Assembly: GCA_026702845.1 (NCBI GenBank)
Contig: JADCLS010000012.1
Coordinates: forward strand, 62,001-126,000
Length of the DNA: 64,000 nt
Origin: Candidatus Heimdallarchaeota archaeon
GTDB taxonomy: Archaea; Asgardarchaeota; Heimdallarchaeia; Heimdallarchaeales; Kariarchaeaceae
Direction: 5' to 3'
How positions within the stretch are numbered: the stretch's first letter is position 1; each line of letters starts with the position of its first letter. The position numbers and the translations under genes are program-made. A model generated the notes under the pieces. The model was not told the DNA's origin, did not search any database, and worked only from the letters and a program-made list of their open reading frames with translations. Of this stretch, positions 46,008 through 54,837 are shown piece by piece.

Positions 46008-46265
46008 ATGAGAATAACTGTTGAATTCATGGCATTTGTCCGTCGTCCAATCGGGATTGAAAGGATATTTGATCAAACACTGAATAATGAAACAACGGTT
46101 AACCAATTCATGGAAAACCTTGGATTCTCACAATCAGAGATCAACATGATGCAATATTTTGTATCGGACGGATCTGGAAAGGAGAAAAGCTCCAGGGTCC
46201 AGAAGAAATACATTTTCAAGGAGGATGATCATTTGTTTATCACTCTTCCAATAGGTGGTGGTTAA
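46008..46265 (+). CDS. MoaD/ThiS-like ubiquitin-fold sulfur carrier
   Basis: 85 residues starting MRITVEFMAFVRRPIG and ending ITLPIGGG; the C-terminal Gly-Gly is the site of adenylation and thiocarboxylation in MoaD. The middle is longer and more charged than a standard MoaD, including KEKSSRVQKKYIFKEDDH. It directly precedes the second molybdenum hydroxylase operon, so a dedicated cofactor role is likely. A TATA-like TCTATACAA lies at 45969-45977; ATG at 46008 is preferred to the in-frame TTG at 45993. Confidence 0.83.
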   Translation: MRITVEFMAFVRRPIGIERIFDQTLNNETTVNQFMENLGFSQSEINMMQYFVSDGSGKEKSSRVQKKYIFKEDDHLFITLPIGGG

Positions 46266-46285
46266 CCATCTGGAGGCCAATTATC

Positions 46286-47119
46286 ATGCTTACAAACTTA
46301 AAGAAACACGAATATCCCTCATCAATAGAAGAGGTACTAAAATTGCTGGAAAATCCCAAATCAAAGATACTAGCAGGGGGTACGTCTCTCTCACTTGAAT
46401 CTAATGACAAGATAGAGACCCTAATCGATCTTCAACAGGTTAATTTATCATATATTAAGGATAAAGGCGATTACTTTGCTATAGGGGCCATGACCACAGC
46501 GATTGATATTTATGAACATGCAGAGTTACCAGAACCTCTAAAAGTTGCAGCAAATTGTGTTGGAGACACTCCGATAATGAATGCTGTAACCATTGGAGGT
46601 AACTTGGCAAAATTTTATTACTGGGTGGATCTTCCACCCATGCTCTGGGCACTGAATGCATCATTCATACTCTATACTCCTGAGAAACAGGTGATGAATG
46701 CAGATGAATTTTTTGCATATGCTATTGAAAGCAATATTGCAACTCGTGGAGATCTTATTGTAGAAATTCAGATACCCAAGATCCCAGAAAATGCATTTGC
46801 TAGTTATCAATCATTTTATACCACAGTAAATGAGAAATCGCAGCTAAACTTAGCTGGTTATTTTGAATGGTCAGATGGAAAGGTATCAGTAGCCAGAATA
46901 ATTCTTGGTGGATCATCGGGTAAATTTAGCAAACTATCAAAGACTGAGGCCAAATTCCTTGAGGGTGTAAGTATTGATGAGTTGATGAGCACTGCCAGAG
47001 GAGAGGTTATACTTGGTAAGAGCTACAAGACATCAGTAGAGTACAGAACTCATATCCTCGGCGTCTATATCAAGAGAATGTATGAGGAGTTAATAAAGAA
47101 AATGGAGGGTTCTCAATGA
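46286..47119 (+). CDS. FAD-binding subunit of a second molybdenum hydroxylase (CoxM/YgfM-like)
   Basis: 277 residues. FAD motifs are KILAGGTSLSLES and TPIMNAVTIGGNLAKFY, the latter resembling TxxNAxxxGGNL of CoxM/XdhB-like subunits. A GGAGG sequence 10 nt before the ATG at 46286 acts as ribosome-binding site. It follows the MoaD-like gene by 20 nt and overlaps the iron-sulfur subunit gene in ATGA. YgfM is the corresponding E. coli protein in the purine cluster. Confidence 0.92.
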   Translation: MLTNLKKHEYPSSIEEVLKLLENPKSKILAGGTSLSLESNDKIETLIDLQQVNLSYIKDKGDYFAIGAMTTAIDIYEHAELPEPLKVAANCVGDTPIMNAVTIGGNLAKFYYWVDLPPMLWALNASFILYTPEKQVMNADEFFAYAIESNIATRGDLIVEIQIPKIPENAFASYQSFYTTVNEKSQLNLAGYFEWSDGKVSVARIILGGSSGKFSKLSKTEAKFLEGVSIDELMSTARGEVILGKSYKTSVEYRTHILGVYIKRMYEELIKKMEGSQ

Positions 47120-47583
47120 AACTAGTTACAACCATAAATGGAGAGCGTAAAAGCTTTGAAGTAGAACCAAATACATTATTAATGGATTTTCTACGACATC
47201 ATGGGTATTATGGAGTGAAAAATGGATGTGCTGAGGGTACTTGTGGATCCTGCACTGTGTTAATTGACAATAAACCCATGAAATCATGTATACTCTTTGT
47301 TGGTCAAGTGCAGAATAAATCGATTACCACCATTGAGGGACTTGGCACACCGGAGCACCCTCATCCACTGCAAGATGAATTTGTAGAGTTTGGAGCTGTT
47401 CAGTGTGGTTACTGTATTCCAGGAATGATACTATCTGCACATGCTCTGCTTCTCAAGAACCCAGATCCCAGTGAAGAGGAAATCAAAAGGGGATTAGATG
47501 GCAATTTGTGCAGATGCACAGGATATGTCAAGCAAATAGACGCAGTGAAAGCTGCTGCTAAACGAATTAAGGAGGAGAATTAA
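47116..47583 (+). CDS. [2Fe-2S] subunit of the second molybdenum hydroxylase (CoxS-like)
   Basis: 155 residues. CAEGTCGSCTVLID with a following C in KSCIL binds the plant-type cluster, and CGYCIPGM plus DGNLCRCTGY binds the second. It transfers electrons between the molybdenum and FAD subunits. The ATGA overlap with the upstream gene and a strong AAGGAGGAG before the downstream start show operon coupling. Confidence 0.96.
   Translation: MKLVTTINGERKSFEVEPNTLLMDFLRHHGYYGVKNGCAEGTCGSCTVLIDNKPMKSCILFVGQVQNKSITTIEGLGTPEHPHPLQDEFVEFGAVQCGYCIPGMILSAHALLLKNPDPSEEEIKRGLDGNLCRCTGYVKQIDAVKAAAKRIKEEN
47569..47577 (+). promoter_or_regulatory. Strong Shine-Dalgarno sequence before the molybdenum-subunit gene
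   Basis: AAGGAGGAG ends 7 nt before the ATG at 47585. It contrasts with the leaderless first genes and shows that internal operon genes use ribosome-binding sites. Confidence 0.75.
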
Positions 47584-47584
47584 A

Positions 47585-49924
47585 ATGACCGATACACCAT
47601 TCAAGGGTAAAATTGTGAAGACCAGTGTACGTAAGAAGGATAGCCTAGCATTATCCCAAGGAAAACCATTATATGTAGCAGATCTACCCAAGAATCCCTT
47701 AATCGCCAAAGTATTACGCTCACCTCATGCACATGCAAGGATAGTATCCATTGATATTAGCAAGGCAGAAGCACTACCTGGAGTGCATACTGTGGTTACA
47801 TACAAAGATGTACCTAGAATCCCCCATACTACTGCTGGACAGGGGGCACCAGAACCTTCACCATATGATACCTTTGTTCTGGATAACAAGGTTAGGTATG
47901 TAGGTGATCGCGTGGCAGCAGTAGCTGCAGAAACCAAAGAGATTGCACTCAAGGCACTCAAACTCATAGATGTGGAGTACGAAGTCCTGCAAGCTGTTCT
48001 TGATCATGAGAAAGCAAGAGATGATGATGCACCGTTAATTCATGATGAGGAGGAGGCATACATGCCCATTCCTGTATTCTATGAACCCAAGAAAAATCAT
48101 GTATCTCATACTGATTTCACATTTGGTGAGATAGAGAAAGAATTTGAAAATAGTGATGTCGTTGTCGAGAGGCGATTTGATACGCAGTATGCCCAGCATT
48201 GTCCCATTGAACCTCATGTATGTATGGCATACTATGATGAAACTGACTACAATGAAGAACCGAGAATTGTGGTACGTACTTCAACTCAGGTTCCATTCCA
48301 TGCCAGGAGAATCATTGCTCGATCACTGGGGATACGTGAGAAAAACCTTAGAGTCATCAAACCAAGAATTGGAGGTGCATTTGGTACTAAACAGGAAGTT
48401 CTTCTTGAGCAACTAACCGTATTCCTCACCATGAAAACTAAAAGACCAGTTTTACTGGAATTCACCAGAAAAGAGGAGTTCATATCTGCCAGAACCAGGC
48501 ACCCCTATACTGTCTGGGTAAAGGCTGGAGCAAATAATGATGGTACTCTCAATGCGATAGAGCTCAAAGTTCTATCCAATACCGGTGCCTATGGATCACA
48601 TGGATTGACGGTGATGAGCAACGCTGGATCAAAATCCTTACCATTGTACCGGATGAATGCTGTGAGATTCATTGGTGATACTGTGTATACCAACCTTCCC
48701 GTCCCGGGGGCATATCGAGGTTATGGTGCCACACAGGCCTGTTATGGTGTGGAGATGGTGATCGATGAGATAGCTGAGAAAATTGGCATGGATGCTGCAG
48801 AGTTTCGAATGAAAATACATATTCAGGAAGGTCAAGGTTCTCCTGTCTTCAAGGCACTAGGAGAGGGAACTGAGGGTGTGGAACAAACCATCAAATCATG
48901 CAAATTGGATGATTGTATCACTCAAGGCATGAAGGAGATAGACTGGGTGAATAAAAGAGGACAACCTGGTGATAATCCCATCAAGAAACGAGGTGTGGGC
49001 ATGTGTATGCTCATGCAGGGCTCATCGATACCTAGGATTGATATGGCCAGTGCCTATGCCAAGATGAATGATGATGGATCTTTCAACCTTCAAGTAGGTG
49101 CAACTGATCTTGGAACAGGATCGGATACGGTATTAGCTCAGATTTTTGCAGAGGTTCTGGACTGTCCTGTAGAAGATATCATTGTGTATTCCAGTGATAC
49201 TGATCTCACTCCTTTTGATGTTGGGGCATATGCAAGTTCCACCACCTATCTCTCAGGCATGTCAGTAAAATTATGTGCTGAGGATATCAAAAAACAGATT
49301 CTTGGAGTTGGTGCCAAAATGCTTGAAACTGATATTGGTGAGGTTTACCTAGAAAATGCAAGGGTTTACAAGAATGATAAAGAATCGGTATCTTTTGGAG
49401 ATGTGTGTAAATTTGCACTTTATACCGAAGATCAGTTCCAGATCCAAGCAACCGCATCCAGAATTAGTGATGAATCTCCACCACCATTTGCTGCTCATTT
49501 TGCCGAGGTAGAAGTAGATACAGAAACAGGTCAGGTTAAAGTACTCAAATACGTCGCTGCAGTAGATTGTGGAACGCCAATCAACCCCAAACTTGCTGAA
49601 GGCCAAACTGAGGGTGCTGTGATGAATGGAATCTCCTATGCTCTCACTGAGGAGTACATCTTCAATGATAAGGGAGTAATGCTCAATCCTTCATTCAATG
49701 ATTATAAGCTCTTCACCACAGCTGATATGCCAGAGATGAAGACCATATTAGTTGAATCCTATGAGCCTACAGGACCATTTGGGGCAAAATCAGTATCAGA
49801 AATAAATATCAATGGCCCGATGCCAGCTATAGCCAATGCCATCTATGATGCAGTAGGTGTACGTTTGTTCAAGGCACCATTTACACCAGAACGTGTACTC
49901 AAAGCATTACATAAAAAAGGATAA
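47585..49924 (+). CDS. Molybdenum-binding subunit of a second hydroxylase, xanthine dehydrogenase family
   Basis: 779 residues. Family motifs are RIGGAFGTKQEV, PGAYRGYGATQACYG and GPFGAKSVSEININGP with the conserved base E739. Compared with the xdhB protein, the GGKE glutamate is replaced (GTKQ), and the R880-equivalent arginine is not visible in HGLTVMSNAGS. The CODH copper-site motif (AYRCSFR) is absent. A substrate other than xanthine is therefore expected, possibly a purine variant, nicotinate or a related heterocycle. It closes the four-gene operon with FAD, iron-sulfur and MoaD-like genes. Confidence 0.93.
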   Translation: MTDTPFKGKIVKTSVRKKDSLALSQGKPLYVADLPKNPLIAKVLRSPHAHARIVSIDISKAEALPGVHTVVTYKDVPRIPHTTAGQGAPEPSPYDTFVLDNKVRYVGDRVAAVAAETKEIALKALKLIDVEYEVLQAVLDHEKARDDDAPLIHDEEEAYMPIPVFYEPKKNHVSHTDFTFGEIEKEFENSDVVVERRFDTQYAQHCPIEPHVCMAYYDETDYNEEPRIVVRTSTQVPFHARRIIARSLGIREKNLRVIKPRIGGAFGTKQEVLLEQLTVFLTMKTKRPVLLEFTRKEEFISARTRHPYTVWVKAGANNDGTLNAIELKVLSNTGAYGSHGLTVMSNAGSKSLPLYRMNAVRFIGDTVYTNLPVPGAYRGYGATQACYGVEMVIDEIAEKIGMDAAEFRMKIHIQEGQGSPVFKALGEGTEGVEQTIKSCKLDDCITQGMKEIDWVNKRGQPGDNPIKKRGVGMCMLMQGSSIPRIDMASAYAKMNDDGSFNLQVGATDLGTGSDTVLAQIFAEVLDCPVEDIIVYSSDTDLTPFDVGAYASSTTYLSGMSVKLCAEDIKKQILGVGAKMLETDIGEVYLENARVYKNDKESVSFGDVCKFALYTEDQFQIQATASRISDESPPPFAAHFAEVEVDTETGQVKVLKYVAAVDCGTPINPKLAEGQTEGAVMNGISYALTEEYIFNDKGVMLNPSFNDYKLFTTADMPEMKTILVESYEPTGPFGAKSVSEININGPMPAIANAIYDAVGVRLFKAPFTPERVLKALHKKG

Positions 49925-49987
49925 AACTAACCAATTTCGTCAATTTAACTAACAAAGTTTTTTGATTACACCACACTATCCACAATA

Positions 49988-52156
49988 TTGAAGGCCACAT
50001 CGTACCAATATATCAAACAAATTATGCCATATTTGGATATGCTTTTAATATTGGTACTTAGCGAATTATTTTCATTGTATCGTGGCTATGAATTAATCCT
50101 GTACTCACTCATCCTGTTCAGTATCCTACATTCTCAATTTGTATTCATGAACAGAGTATCGAAGATAAAAACTGGGATCTATTCATTATATCTTGTATTT
50201 CGCTTCAATTGGTATTCCATTCCTATTATCCTTTTCATGATTGTATTCACCATGAACATGGAGAGACAAAAACAATCAAACATCAAGGATGAGATACAGG
50301 AAATGATCTGGAATATCACCGATGATATTGTGTTTGTTAAGGACAAAGATCTTAGATATGTAAAGGTGAATTCTGCTTTGGAGAAGTTTTTTAAGAAGGA
50401 GAAGAATCAAATCCTGGGAAAAACTGATTTTGAGGCATTCCCAAATGAGGCAAAATACTATAACGATGGAGACAAGAGAGTTCTAGCATCAAAAGAATCA
50501 GAAACAACCTATGAAACTTCAGTCTTGAATGGGATTGAACGTTCAATGATGACGATAAAACAACCAATAATTGATAAGCAGGGTGATGTCATAGGGATAT
50601 TTGGTATTGCTAGGGATATATCAGTTCTGGATAGAGTATCAAAGGAATTGGAGGAGAGTAATGAGCTATTGGAAAGAATCTTTGAATTTGCTCCAGATCC
50701 AATCTTTCTCAAGTCGCTTGATGGTAAATATTTGAAGGTCAACGCAGCATTTGCCAAAATTCATGATATGAAAATTGAGGAAATTCAAGGTCTACGGGAT
50801 GAGGAGTTATTTGATGCAGTTATTGCTGAAAAATTCAAAATCACAGATAGGGAAGTACTTGAAAAAGGAAAACCAGTCATAAACCAAACTACTACAAAAA
50901 TCAATAACAATATCATAACAACTGTAGCGACCAAATCTCCACTTGTAAATAGCAAAGGAGAAATTTCAGGGATTATTGGTGTTGTACATGATATCTCCAA
51001 TCTGACAAATCTTGAGAATAAAATTATTGAAACACAAAAAATGGATTCTGTTACAAATCTTGCTGCAGGTGTTGCTCATGATCTCAATAATATCCTCACT
51101 GGGGTTCTGGGATATGGTAGTGTATTAAAAGAAATTGAGGAGAATGAGGAGAAGCTTGAATTTGTGGATAATATAATCTCAGCCACAAAACAGGCTACAG
51201 AATTAATTAACAAACTCATGTTATTTACAAATCAAAGTAGATCAGTGGAATCCTCACAGATTGATATCAATGAAGTTGTGGAAAATACTTACAAAATCAT
51301 TCAACCATCTATTAGTAAGAATATCAAATTTTCATTTGATCTTTCAGATTTACCTGCAGTATCTGGTGATGTAACACAGATTAATCAGATTATTCTTAAT
51401 TTACTTATTAATGCAGTAGAGGCAATTGAAGTTGATGGAGAGATTGCTATATCAACATCAGTGGAAAGAATTCATGAATTTAGTTCATTTAGATATTTAT
51501 CTCCTTCGATTTCACCCGGACAATTTATTAAATTCAAGATATCAGATACTGGAACTGGAATACCACAAGATATACAAAATCGAATTTTCGAGCCATTTTT
51601 CTCTACTAAATCTCATACAAGAAGTAAAAAAGGCACCGGACTAGGGCTAGCGATAGTATACGGGGTGGTTACAAAACATGGTGGATTAATTAATCTAGAA
51701 TCTGAAGTGGGCAAAGGGACATTAATTGAGATATACTTACCTGCAGGGGGAACTCTTGAAAATCCCTTGAAACCTGCAGAGAAACTTATACAAGGAGATG
51801 GTACGATTCTCTGTATCGATGATGAAGACAGTATTCATGTATTACTAAAAAATATGCTCCCAAAGCTAGGTTTTACTATCATTTCAGCATATAATGGCAT
51901 GGAAGGAATAGAATTATTTCAGAAACATAAGAATGCACTTGTAGGAGTGATCTTGGATCTTACAATGCCTGAAATGAATGGCAAGGAAGTATTCCAGAAG
52001 ATAAAATCAATTGATAGTGGTGTCAAAGTAATATTATCCACTGGATATGGTAAGCAGGTAGATCTGGATAGTTTAAAAGCAGAAGGAATACTGCATGTAC
52101 TTCCCAAACCTTATACTATATACGAGCTATCTGCAATCCTTGCGAAAATATATTAA
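49988..52156 (+). CDS. Hybrid sensor histidine kinase with two PAS domains and a receiver domain
   Basis: 722 residues. Three membrane helices lie within residues 1-95, then two PAS domains (about 105-220 and 230-340). The kinase follows: phosphoacceptor H in GVAHDLNN near 360, N-box LINAVEAIE, G1 DTGTGIP, F-box IFEPFFSTK and G2 GTGLGLAI. The C-terminal receiver has CIDDED, phosphoacceptor D in LDLTMPEMNG, and the KP in LPKPYT. It is a bacterial-type two-component sensor; no output regulator gene is adjacent. The TTG start has only a poor TATA match. It overlaps the NAT gene in TTAA. Confidence 0.92.
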   Translation: MKATSYQYIKQIMPYLDMLLILVLSELFSLYRGYELILYSLILFSILHSQFVFMNRVSKIKTGIYSLYLVFRFNWYSIPIILFMIVFTMNMERQKQSNIKDEIQEMIWNITDDIVFVKDKDLRYVKVNSALEKFFKKEKNQILGKTDFEAFPNEAKYYNDGDKRVLASKESETTYETSVLNGIERSMMTIKQPIIDKQGDVIGIFGIARDISVLDRVSKELEESNELLERIFEFAPDPIFLKSLDGKYLKVNAAFAKIHDMKIEEIQGLRDEELFDAVIAEKFKITDREVLEKGKPVINQTTTKINNNIITTVATKSPLVNSKGEISGIIGVVHDISNLTNLENKIIETQKMDSVTNLAAGVAHDLNNILTGVLGYGSVLKEIEENEEKLEFVDNIISATKQATELINKLMLFTNQSRSVESSQIDINEVVENTYKIIQPSISKNIKFSFDLSDLPAVSGDVTQINQIILNLLINAVEAIEVDGEIAISTSVERIHEFSSFRYLSPSISPGQFIKFKISDTGTGIPQDIQNRIFEPFFSTKSHTRSKKGTGLGLAIVYGVVTKHGGLINLESEVGKGTLIEIYLPAGGTLENPLKPAEKLIQGDGTILCIDDEDSIHVLLKNMLPKLGFTIISAYNGMEGIELFQKHKNALVGVILDLTMPEMNGKEVFQKIKSIDSGVKVILSTGYGKQVDLDSLKAEGILHVLPKPYTIYELSAILAKIY

Positions 52157-52908
52157 TAAGGTTCTATATTAAAATGTTGTGTGAGATAAGATTCAAATTG
52201 CTCTGGAGTACTATCAACTTTTTTGACCACATCATCTATTCTCGATTGAAAGAAGGTTTCCTCTAGGGTTATCCTTCCATTTACTGTTCCCTGAGTGATT
52301 AGTCTGCCCTGAGTAAAAATGGATTCTGGAGAATTTTGAACATAATCACAACTCTCCTGAAATTCTTCTAATTCCAAAAGATGAGTATGAAACTTGTACT
52401 GGGTATTCCACTCACCATCCAAATGATACTGAGTTAAGTAATAGTTACCTGTTTTGGTTATTCTATAGGTTCCATCTTTACATGTTGAGGTTCCAAGTAG
52501 TGGTATAGGATATCTTGAGCTTCTACCAAAGCCAACATCGACCAGATACAGCTGATCAAGCTTGACAATTATCACCATATGATCTCTCATTCGACCAAAT
52601 TTCTGCTGACGATGGATAAATACTGAGGCCTCAGACATCCAGGCATCAAATCCTAAATATTTTAGGATTGAGCAGAAGAGACCATTTTGCTCAAAACAAA
52701 ATCCTCCTCGTTTATTCTCCACGATTTTCTTCCACAGAAGGTCTGTTTCCAATACGATTGGTACTTTAGCCATGACATTCAGGTTCTCAAATGGAACATG
52801 TAAGATGTGTTGATACTGCAATGTCCTCAATAGCTGTAATCTAGGAGTTAGATCAACATTTTCTGTCATTCCAATTCTCTCAAGATAGAGTTGAATGTCC
52901 ATGACCAT
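52153..52908 (-). CDS. nat: Arylamine N-acetyltransferase
   Basis: 251 residues. The Cys-His-Asp triad is C71 in KRGGFCFEQN, H110 in MRDHMVI and D124 in YLVDVGFG, the classical NAT signature. It transfers acetyl from acetyl-CoA to arylamines or hydrazines. Two ATG codons at 52908 and 52902 are possible. It faces the sensor kinase with a 4-nt overlap. NATs are known in bacteria and eukaryotes and are sporadic in archaea, so transfer is possible. Confidence 0.9.
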   Translation of the reverse strand: MVMDIQLYLERIGMTENVDLTPRLQLLRTLQYQHILHVPFENLNVMAKVPIVLETDLLWKKIVENKRGGFCFEQNGLFCSILKYLGFDAWMSEASVFIHRQQKFGRMRDHMVIIVKLDQLYLVDVGFGRSSRYPIPLLGTSTCKDGTYRITKTGNYYLTQYHLDGEWNTQYKFHTHLLELEEFQESCDYVQNSPESIFTQGRLITQGTVNGRITLEETFFQSRIDDVVKKVDSTPEQFESYLTQHFNIEPY

Positions 52909-53017
52909 TCATTCATAAAGCAGCACATTAACACTCTGTTTAGAGATAAGGATAAACTACAATAATTCACCAGATAATAACATACTTGATGAATATGATA
53001 TTCGAAGAGGAATTGAA

Positions 53018-54169
53018 ATGAATGCTCATCACCAAGATTTACTTGAGTTGTTGCAAGGATTGATAAAGATCAATTCGGTGAACCCAATGTTAGATAGTAA
53101 TGCACCTGGAGAATTAGAAATTACATCCTATCTTGGTAAATACATGGAAAAAATGGGATTAGAAGTGCATTATCAAACTATTGAAGAAAATCGAGCAAAT
53201 GTGATAGGCATACTTCGTGGTAAAGGAGGAGGAAAATCGTTGATGCTCAATGGTCATCTGGATACGGTTGCAGTTGGTCAAATGAAAGAGCCATTCACTG
53301 CAAAATATGAGGAAGGCAAGATTTATGGTAGAGGAGCAATTGATATGAAATCGGGTGTTGCATCCATGATCTATGCAGTAGAAACGATTATGCAACAAGG
53401 AATTGCACTCAGAGGAGATGTCATAATCACTGCAGTCATTGATGAGGAGTATGCCTCAATAGGTACTGAAGAGGTACTTAAAGAATACAAAGCTGATGCG
53501 GCAATAGTAACTGAACCTACTGATTTACAAGTATGTGTTGCTCATAAGGGATTTACCTGGACAAAAATATCAGTATTTGGGAGAGCAGCTCATGGAAGCT
53601 TGCCTGATGAGGGAGTTGATGCTATAGTGAAGATGGGCAAGGTTTTAGTTGCCCTTGAGGATCTGCAGAACAAAGTTTTTCCAACCATTACACATCCAAT
53701 CTTGGGAAATCCATCGATTCATGCTTCACTAATTGAGGGTGGAACAGGATTGAGTACTTATCCAGATAAGTGTGTGCTTCAGCTAGAACGTCGATTACTC
53801 CCTTTTGAGAGCAGAAAAGATGTGGTCGATGAGATGAAAAAACTAGTAGATAGCATAAAACAATCAGATCTTGATTTTGATGCTGATGTTGATGTTTTCT
53901 TTCATCGTCCAGGTCTTGAAATAGATAGGGATCATGCCTTAGTTGTAGCACTATCAAAATCCTATAAAAATAACATGAACAAAGGGGCTACGTATATGGG
54001 AGTTAACTTCTGGATGGATGCTGCCCTTATTGCGGATGCTGGGATTCCTTGTGTTGCCTTTGGACCTACAGGAAAGGGGTTACATGCAGATATTGAGTAT
54101 GTGGAATTTGATTCTGTAATCCAATGTGCGGATATATTGACTAAAACAATTATTGATTATTGTGGGTAA
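53018..54169 (+). CDS. M20-family hydrolase (ArgE/DapE/YgeY-like)
   Basis: 383 residues. Metal ligands are H80 in LNGHLDTV, D109 in GRGAIDMKSG, the DEEYASIGTEE glutamates and TEPTD; GPTGKGLHADIEYV closes the family pattern. The dimerisation domain is intact (GRAAHGSLPDEGVDAI). It deacylates an N-acyl amino acid or opens an amide. YgeY in the bacterial purine cluster belongs to the same family, but this sequence is closer to general ArgE/DapE proteins. GAAGAGG seven nt before the ATG is a fair ribosome-binding site. Confidence 0.9.
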   Translation: MNAHHQDLLELLQGLIKINSVNPMLDSNAPGELEITSYLGKYMEKMGLEVHYQTIEENRANVIGILRGKGGGKSLMLNGHLDTVAVGQMKEPFTAKYEEGKIYGRGAIDMKSGVASMIYAVETIMQQGIALRGDVIITAVIDEEYASIGTEEVLKEYKADAAIVTEPTDLQVCVAHKGFTWTKISVFGRAAHGSLPDEGVDAIVKMGKVLVALEDLQNKVFPTITHPILGNPSIHASLIEGGTGLSTYPDKCVLQLERRLLPFESRKDVVDEMKKLVDSIKQSDLDFDADVDVFFHRPGLEIDRDHALVVALSKSYKNNMNKGATYMGVNFWMDAALIADAGIPCVAFGPTGKGLHADIEYVEFDSVIQCADILTKTIIDYCG

Positions 54170-54668
54170 TTTTCCAGATAAATTTATTCTTGTTTTTTTC
54201 CTTTACAATTTCAGCCTTCCCTAGGAAGATAGAAACGACATTAGCTTCTTCTTGAGAAAATAAAGAGATCAATGGCATCTTGAAACCATAAGTGGAGTTA
54301 TCAAAGTAAGTAATATACCATCGTGAATGACCCACACCTTTTGTACTGTGATTAAATATAATTTCAAGGGATGTAACTTCATTCCACTCTATTAACTTAT
54401 ACCTACCAAGTTGAGAGAATTCTAGTCCAAATGAGGTCAAGTTGAGTCGAGAAGTACTAGAATGGAAATATTGGAAAACCAAGAGTAAAGAAATTACTAG
54501 TAGAAATATCCCTAGATACCTGAAATTTTCATCATAAAAGGTGATTATTATAAATAAAGCGATTATGCTTGTTATAATCCCTATTATTATATATAAAAAT
54601 AGCCAATTAGTACCTTTTAACCTGTATTCATGTTGTTCCATACAATCATATTGCATGATCCAGTTCAT
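54150..54668 (-). CDS. Small membrane protein with PH-like C-terminal domain
   Basis: 172 residues. Two hydrophobic helices lie near residues 22-42 and 47-67, followed by a beta-rich domain with SRLNLTSFGLEFSQLGRYKLIEWNEVTSLEII, split in bacterial PH-like (YdbT-type) fashion. The start may be 54668 or the ATG at 54641 (MEQHEYRLKGTNW). The 3' end overlaps the M20 gene by 20 nt, the longest convergent overlap in the window. Function is unknown. Confidence 0.65.
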   Translation of the reverse strand: MNWIMQYDCMEQHEYRLKGTNWLFLYIIIGIITSIIALFIIITFYDENFRYLGIFLLVISLLLVFQYFHSSTSRLNLTSFGLEFSQLGRYKLIEWNEVTSLEIIFNHSTKGVGHSRWYITYFDNSTYGFKMPLISLFSQEEANVVSIFLGKAEIVKEKNKNKFIWKITHNNQ

Positions 54669-54837
54669 TAATAATTCAGTTACTTCAATGGAGACTAAAC
54701 AAAGAATTTTAAATTCCTATAGCTAATCTTCAAAATTTAGATGAGATCTACTCATCCATATAAATTTCAGATATGTAAAAAAGAATTAATTGAAAAATGT
54801 GGATAGGGGATAGGCTAAGCATTTTAATCAGTTAGCT

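Noticed and set aside
47585..49924. Assignment of the second hydroxylase as aerobic CO dehydrogenase (CoxMSL)
   Set aside because: The AYRCSFR copper-site motif is absent; the sequence has GAYRGYGATQ instead.
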